Source: JACCVG01 sp963790245 (GTDB lineage: Bacteria; Actinomycetota; Thermoleophilia; Solirubrobacterales; Thermoleophilaceae). Taken from it: a stretch of DNA of 64,000 nt. Under the pieces are notes generated by a model. It was not told where the DNA came from. It did no database searches and saw only the letters and a program-made list of their open reading frames with translations. The stretch spans positions 2,108,001 through 2,172,000 of the forward strand of contig CAWBNP010000002.1 of the NCBI GenBank assembly GCA_963790245.1. Reading direction: 5' to 3'. Shown one piece after another: positions 60,390-64,000 of the stretch; the stretch's first letter is position 1; each line of letters opens with the position of its first letter. The position numbers and the translations under genes are program-made.

Positions 60390-61964
60390 ATGGATGACGA
60401 GCAACCGATCCGCGAGGACCTGGCCGAGCTGCGGCGGCGGGCGGCGTTGACCGAGGACGGGGCCCGTGGCGAGGCGGTCGGACGCAGGCACGCGGGCGGC
60501 GGTCGGACGGCGCGCGAAAACGTTGCCGACCTCGTCGACGAAGGATCGTTCGTCGAGTACGGGCGGTTCGCGATTGCCGCGCAACGCAGTCGGCGCGACC
60601 TCGACGAGCTGCGCGCGCGGACCCCGGCCGACGGCCTGATCGGCGGCACCGCGCGGATCAATGGCCAGCTCGTCGGGGAGGAGCGCAGCGCGTGTGCCGT
60701 GCTCTCCTACGACTACACCGTGCTCGCAGGCACCCAGGGCGCGCTCGGCCATCGCAAGAAGGACCGGCTGTTCGAGCTGATCGATCGGATGCGGCTGCCG
60801 ACCGTCTTCTTCGCCGAAGGCGGTGGCGGGCGGCCGGGCGACACCGACATCCCGGTGGTCTCAGCGCTCGAGGTCCGCGCGTTCGCGCTCTGGGCCGGGT
60901 TGTCGGGCAGGGTTCCGCGGATCGCAATCGTCAAGGGCCGCTGCTTTGCGGGCAACGCGGTGATCGCGGGCTGCTCGGACTTGATTGTCGCTACCGAGGA
61001 CTCCTCGATCGGGATGGGTGGCCCGGTGATGATCGCCGGCGGCGGGCTCGGCGAGATCGCGGCCGACGATGTCGGCCCGATCGATGTCCAGGCTCCGAAC
61101 GGAGTCGTCGACGTCGTGGTCGCCGACGAGGCCGAGGCGGTCGCGGTCAGCAAGCAGCTGATCGGCTACTTCCAGGGGTCGGTCGCGCCGGGCACGGTCG
61201 GCGACCAGACGGTCTTGCGCGACATGATTCCCGAGCGCGGCCGGCGCGCATACAAGGTCGTCCCGATCATTGAGACTCTCGCCGACGCGGGCTCGGCCGT
61301 GTTGCTGCGCGAGCGCTTCGCTCCGGAGATGGTCACCGCGCTGGCGCGGATCGACGGCCGGCCGGTCGGGATCATCGCCAACAACACGCTTGTGATGGCG
61401 GGCGCGATCACCGCCGCCGCCTCCGACAAGGCAGCGCGTTTCCTGCAGCTCTGCGAGGCCTTCGATCTCCCTGTCATCTCACTGATCGACACGCCCGGCT
61501 ACATGGTCGGTGCGCCGGCAGAAGCCGAGGGCCTTGTCCGTCGTGCCTCGCGGCTGCTGGTCGCCGGGGCGGCGCTGACCGTTCCGCTGGTCGCCGTGAT
61601 CCTCCGTCGCGGCTACGGTCTCGGCGCCCAGGCGATGGCGGGCGGGAGCCTCCACGAGCCATCGCTGTGTGTCGCGTGGCCGAGCGCGCACCTCGGGCCG
61701 ATGGGCCTTGAGGGCGCCGTTCGCCTGGCCCTGCGGGGCGAGCTCGAGGCACTCGCCGACGACGCCGAGCGCGAGCGCCTGATCCGCGAGACGACGAGCG
61801 CCGCCGAGGAGAACGCGAAGGCGCTCAACGCCGCCCAGCTGTTCGAGATCGACGACGTGATCGATCCCGCCGAGACGCGCGCGCTGATCAGCGCGACGTT
61901 AGGGGCGGCTGCGTCGTCCTCGCGTGAGAGAGATCCCGCACGGCGGTTCGTCGATACCTGGTAG
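60390..61964 (+). CDS. Acyl-CoA carboxylase carboxyltransferase subunit (PccB/AccD-like)
   Basis: A 524-residue carboxyltransferase of the crotonase superfamily that moves carboxyl from biotin to an acyl-CoA. Landmarks are YDYTVLAGTQGALGHRKKDRL, FFAEGGGGRPGDTD, GRCFAGNAVIAGCSDLIVA, GIIANNTLVMAGAITAAASDKAARFLQLCEAFDLPVISLIDTPGYMVG and RRGYGLGAQAMAGG. No biotin carboxylase or biotin carrier gene is next to it. ATG 60390 is preferred over GTG 60369 because the protein family begins here. Confidence 0.9.
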   Translation: MDDEQPIREDLAELRRRAALTEDGARGEAVGRRHAGGGRTARENVADLVDEGSFVEYGRFAIAAQRSRRDLDELRARTPADGLIGGTARINGQLVGEERSACAVLSYDYTVLAGTQGALGHRKKDRLFELIDRMRLPTVFFAEGGGGRPGDTDIPVVSALEVRAFALWAGLSGRVPRIAIVKGRCFAGNAVIAGCSDLIVATEDSSIGMGGPVMIAGGGLGEIAADDVGPIDVQAPNGVVDVVVADEAEAVAVSKQLIGYFQGSVAPGTVGDQTVLRDMIPERGRRAYKVVPIIETLADAGSAVLLRERFAPEMVTALARIDGRPVGIIANNTLVMAGAITAAASDKAARFLQLCEAFDLPVISLIDTPGYMVGAPAEAEGLVRRASRLLVAGAALTVPLVAVILRRGYGLGAQAMAGGSLHEPSLCVAWPSAHLGPMGLEGAVRLALRGELEALADDAERERLIRETTSAAEENAKALNAAQLFEIDDVIDPAETRALISATLGAAASSSRERDPARRFVDTW

Positions 61965-61967
61965 TCG

Positions 61968-62105
61968 TCAGTTCCGAGACATCTCGGCGGCATTGAGGGC
62001 AACCGGGGCGGAGAACATCGCGAGAAGCGCCAGGCCGAGCGCGCGGAGGACCCCGGCGGGTCCAGGGCCTGTCGGATAGCCGTGCTGCTTGTCTGCCTGT
62101 GTCAT
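61968..62105 (-). CDS. Possible 45-residue single-span membrane peptide
   Basis: ATG 62105, with GGAG about 9 nt upstream, opens a frame of 45 residues: polar MTQADKQHGYPTGPG, hydrophobic AGVLRALGLALLAMFSAPVAL, and polar NAAEMSRN. The stop lies 4 bp beyond the carboxyltransferase stop on the other strand. The clean one-helix layout and RBS make it plausible; no known family. Confidence 0.42.
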   Translation of the reverse strand: MTQADKQHGYPTGPGPAGVLRALGLALLAMFSAPVALNAAEMSRN

Positions 62106-62165
62106 CGCCACGCTCCAGGTCGGGGTCGGTCGCTGTTTTCAGATTCGCGGAGCAGGGGCTGACGT

Positions 62166-62183
62166 TGTGTCGCGTTGGACACA
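62166..62183. promoter_or_regulatory. Inverted repeat TGTGTC-N6-GACACA in a divergent promoter region
   Basis: A perfect 6-bp dyad with 6-bp spacing lies between the possible 45-residue gene (leftward) and the DUF3253 gene (rightward), in a stretch that is AT-richer than its surroundings. A second weaker dyad, GTGT-CGA-ACAC, is at 62257-62267. An operator is possible but unproven. Confidence 0.35.
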
Positions 62184-62294
62184 CAGCGCCTCAGCATTTA
62201 TCGACACGAGGCTTCGGGCCCACGTTGGAATAGAACAGGTGCCACAGGGCATATGGGTGTCGAACACAATCGCTAGTCCCACCCAGTTCAACCG

Positions 62295-62777
62295 ATGAGT
62301 GAGTTCACGCCTGACCAGCACTACCGCGTGATCGATGGTCGCCGCTGGCGGGCTACGGACCCCATGCTGACTGAGGAGCAGCGCCAGGGTCTCGTCGATG
62401 AACTGATGGCTGCGCGGCGAGCTATCGGCGCCGCGCGGCGGAGCGGCGACGAGGACGCCGAGCGGGCTGGCCGCACTCGTGTGCACGCGGCCAAGACCGC
62501 GCTCGGCGAGCGTGGGCCCAAATGGTGGGAGCGGATCGAAGCCGAGATTCTCCGGCTTCTGAGCGAGCGCGGGGAGGGCAAGACGATCTGCCCTTCGGAA
62601 GTCGCTCGATCGCTCGCATCAGAGGGCGACTTTCGTCGCCTCATGCCGCACGTCCGTGAGTCGGCCGGCTCATTGGCGGAACGGGGAGCCATCGCCGTGA
62701 CGCAGAAGGGCCGAGCCGTCGATGCGCGGAGCGCTCGCGGCCCAATCAGGCTGGGCCGGCCAAGTCGCCCGAGCTAA
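62295..62777 (+). CDS. DUF3253 family protein
   Basis: A 160-residue soluble protein. The C-terminal part ERIEAEILRLLSERGEGKTICPSEVARSLA...FRRLMPHVRESAGSLAERGAIAVTQKGRAVD...GPIRL is the DUF3253 pattern, which looks like a winged helix. The N-terminal part (residues 1-80) begins YRVIDGRRWRATDPMLTEEQR and has a helical coiled-coil-like segment. No Shine-Dalgarno sequence is visible. Convergent with the phosphatase gene with a 4-bp overlap of stops. Confidence 0.82.
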   Translation: MSEFTPDQHYRVIDGRRWRATDPMLTEEQRQGLVDELMAARRAIGAARRSGDEDAERAGRTRVHAAKTALGERGPKWWERIEAEILRLLSERGEGKTICPSEVARSLASEGDFRRLMPHVRESAGSLAERGAIAVTQKGRAVDARSARGPIRLGRPSRPS

Positions 62778-63418
62778 CGACGAAGGACGCCTGTCGCACC
62801 GAGGTCTGCCGGTCCCTCGAGGACGGCGGTGGCGCCGGCGCTCAACAGCTCGGCCTCGCCGAAGCCACCACAGAGCAGCCCGATGACCTCGACCCCGGCG
62901 CGCTGAGCGGCCTTGCAGTCCCAGGTCGAATCCCCGACCATCACCGCCTCAGCTGGATCAGCGCCGGCGCATTCAAGCGCCGCGAGGATCAGGTTCGGAG
63001 CGGGCTTCGTGCGCTCGACGTCAGTCGCGGTCGTCCAGCCGTCGGCGAGCTCACGTGCCTCGAGCAGGTCGACGTAATGCTCGACCTCGGGCTCCTTCGC
63101 CGAGGAGGCGAGAACGACGGTCCGCCCGTTCTCCTTGAGCTTGGCGATCAGATCGATCGCCCCCGGCAGCGGCTGCACCTCGTCGATCAGCTCGCCATAG
63201 AGCTCGCTCTCGGCGGAGCGAATCGAGTCGCCGTGGCGAGCCTCCACCTCGTCATCGCAGAGCGCCGCTACCAGCTGGTCGCCGCCCATGCCGATGTGGC
63301 GGTGCACCCGCCACAGCTCAACGCCGATCTCGTGGGCGCCGAACGCGCGCGCCCAGGCGATCGCGTGCTGATAGTTGCTGTCGACGAGGGTTCCATCGAT
63401 ATCGAGGATGACCGTCAT
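62774..63418 (-). CDS. HAD-superfamily phosphatase (phosphoglycolate phosphatase-like)
   Basis: A 214-residue HAD hydrolase. Motif I is ILDIDGTLVDSNYQHA with the nucleophile and acid aspartates, motif II is VVLASSAKEPEVEHY, motif III lysine is in ERTKPAPN, and motif IV is VMVGDSTWDCKAAQRAG. The helical cap between motifs I and II marks subfamily I. ATG 63418 is preferred to a start at 63445. Substrate may be a sugar phosphate or phosphoglycolate. Confidence 0.88.
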   Translation of the reverse strand: MTVILDIDGTLVDSNYQHAIAWARAFGAHEIGVELWRVHRHIGMGGDQLVAALCDDEVEARHGDSIRSAESELYGELIDEVQPLPGAIDLIAKLKENGRTVVLASSAKEPEVEHYVDLLEARELADGWTTATDVERTKPAPNLILAALECAGADPAEAVMVGDSTWDCKAAQRAGVEVIGLLCGGFGEAELLSAGATAVLEGPADLGATGVLRR

Positions 63419-63569
63419 CTGAGCGTCTTGGACACTGCGGCTCAAGCCGCGCGCTCGGCAGGCTCGCCGTCAGCTGGTGGGGGCTCGCCTGGTTGCCCGG
63501 GCGGGCGCTCCCCTCCGACGGTCTGATCGCTTCGCGCTTGTCGGCATCGCCGATCGGCCGCGCCCATCG

Positions 63570-64000
63570 TCACGCCCGCTTCCGGGTGGAGGAGGCGCCG
63601 GTCGCCTTGCGCTTCCCGGAGGCCCTGGTCGGCTTGCGCTTCCCGGCGGCGCTGGTCGCCTGCGATCGACCGGCGCTCTTGCGCGTGCTGGACGAAGATC
63701 GCCTCTTCGAGGCGCTGCGCGCGCGGGGGCGCTGGTCGGCAGGAACCGACGCCTTGACGAGCGCTTTGGTCAGGCGCTCGAGTTCCGGGGCGAGGTACTT
63801 CGCCATCCGCTCCTCTTCGCGCCGGATCGAGCGAGCCAGGGCGGCCGTCTCGCGATCTCCGACCTCGGTCGCGAAGACCTCGATCCTGGTGTACATCGCG
63901 ATCTCGACGTGCTCCTCGCGCAGCTCTTCCTGTGCATTGCGGAGATGCGTTTCGGCTTGCTCGCTCAGCAGGGCGCGAGCCGCTCCGAGCTGTCCCTTGA
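63570..64000 (-). CDS. Helical (ferritin-like/DUF892-type) protein with basic C-terminal tail, 5' end beyond window
   Basis: The visible 143 residues continue past the right edge. The first part reads LLSEQAETHLRNAQEELREEHVEIAMYTRIEVFATEVGDRETAALARSIRREEERMAKYLAPELERL, a long helical hairpin with E and H positions resembling the last two helices of DUF892/YciF-type ferritin-like proteins. The last 55 residues are Lys/Arg/Ser/Ala-rich, with repeats such as GKRKPTRAS and GKRKATGAS and an ending STRKRA, reminiscent of bacterial histone-H1-like tails and probably nucleic-acid binding. Confidence 0.62.
   Translation of the reverse strand, partial: KGQLGAARALLSEQAETHLRNAQEELREEHVEIAMYTRIEVFATEVGDRETAALARSIRREEERMAKYLAPELERLTKALVKASVPADQRPRARSASKRRSSSSTRKSAGRSQATSAAGKRKPTRASGKRKATGASSTRKRA

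Noticed and set aside
1..64000. tRNA, rRNA, CRISPR arrays, insertion sequences, prophage or integrase genes
   Set aside because: Looked for cloverleaf-like, regularly repeated and transposase-like sequences on both strands and found none.

Overview
The window is a 64-kb, very GC-rich chromosomal segment, almost fully coding, with frequent GTG starts and 4-bp ATGA/GTGA start-stop overlaps. Gene content fits a Gram-positive actinobacterial lineage, most probably the Thermoleophilia/Solirubrobacterales: a CysO/Mec/CysM-type cysteine pathway, a DtxR/IdeR-like iron box, several SnoaL-like proteins (two starting MSQENVE) and DUF5995/DUF6174-type secreted proteins. The taxonomic placement is inference from family knowledge. 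I found no rRNA, tRNA, CRISPR array, insertion sequence or phage gene.

Layout. 0-6.3 kb: a truncated patatin-like phospholipase and a complete SUF iron-sulfur operon (rrf2-sufC-sufD-sufS-sufU-sufB, leftward) with a palindrome in front of the Rrf2 regulator. 6.3-9.1 kb: secreted DUF6174 and SCO1-like proteins, a 19-bp perfect dyad, then a rhodanese-MoeB fusion and a CysO-like sulfur carrier. 9.1-15.4 kb: an iron(III) ABC importer behind an IdeR-like box, and a secreted GH31 glycosidase. 15.4-17.6 kb: CysM-like synthase, TatA, Mec-like JAMM peptidase and a zinc-ribbon membrane protein, all with broken frames. 17.6-20.6 kb: molybdate operon (HTH-TOBE regulator, modA, modB, modC). 20.6-24.8 kb: acyl-CoA dehydrogenase, Baeyer-Villiger-type monooxygenase, GT39-like membrane glycosyltransferase. 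24.8-36 kb: metallopeptidase-like protein, penicillin-acylase-like Ntn hydrolase, DUF1802, a 3-hydroxyisobutyrate-dehydrogenase-like enzyme, hydantoinase A/B, thioesterase, DUF5995. 36-42.3 kb: nadB, histone-deacetylase-like, desaturase, alpha/beta hydrolase, DUF378, lipoprotein, metallo-beta-lactamase-fold hydrolase. 42.3-45.9 kb: small membrane peptide, second acylase, Ca2+/H+ antiporter. 45.9-52.3 kb: a leftward oxidoreductase operon headed by a 1,029-residue FAD oxidoreductase-acetoacetate decarboxylase-like fusion. 52.3-58.5 kb: SnoaL-like proteins, a desaturase, and a large cyclase-ATPase-TPR protein. 58.6-64 kb: 5'-3' exonuclease, EamA transporter, acyl-CoA carboxyltransferase, DUF3253, HAD phosphatase and a partial helical protein with a basic tail.

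Connections. Sulfur and metal handling link much of the left third: SufS/SufU mobilise sulfur for clusters; the rhodanese-MoeB protein, CysO-like carrier (ending GGA), CysM-like synthase and Mec-like peptidase can be read as one carrier-dependent cysteine route split over two loci; iron and molybdate importers supply cofactors. The centre is lipid, acyl-CoA and redox chemistry.

Sequence quality. About 25 single-base frame breaks are concentrated in three patches (15.5-17.1, 37.1-39.4 and 55.6-57.9 kb), nearly all +1, in genes whose protein sequence is otherwise well conserved. They look like local sequencing error rather than gene decay, so those genes are annotated as whole genes with interrupted frames.
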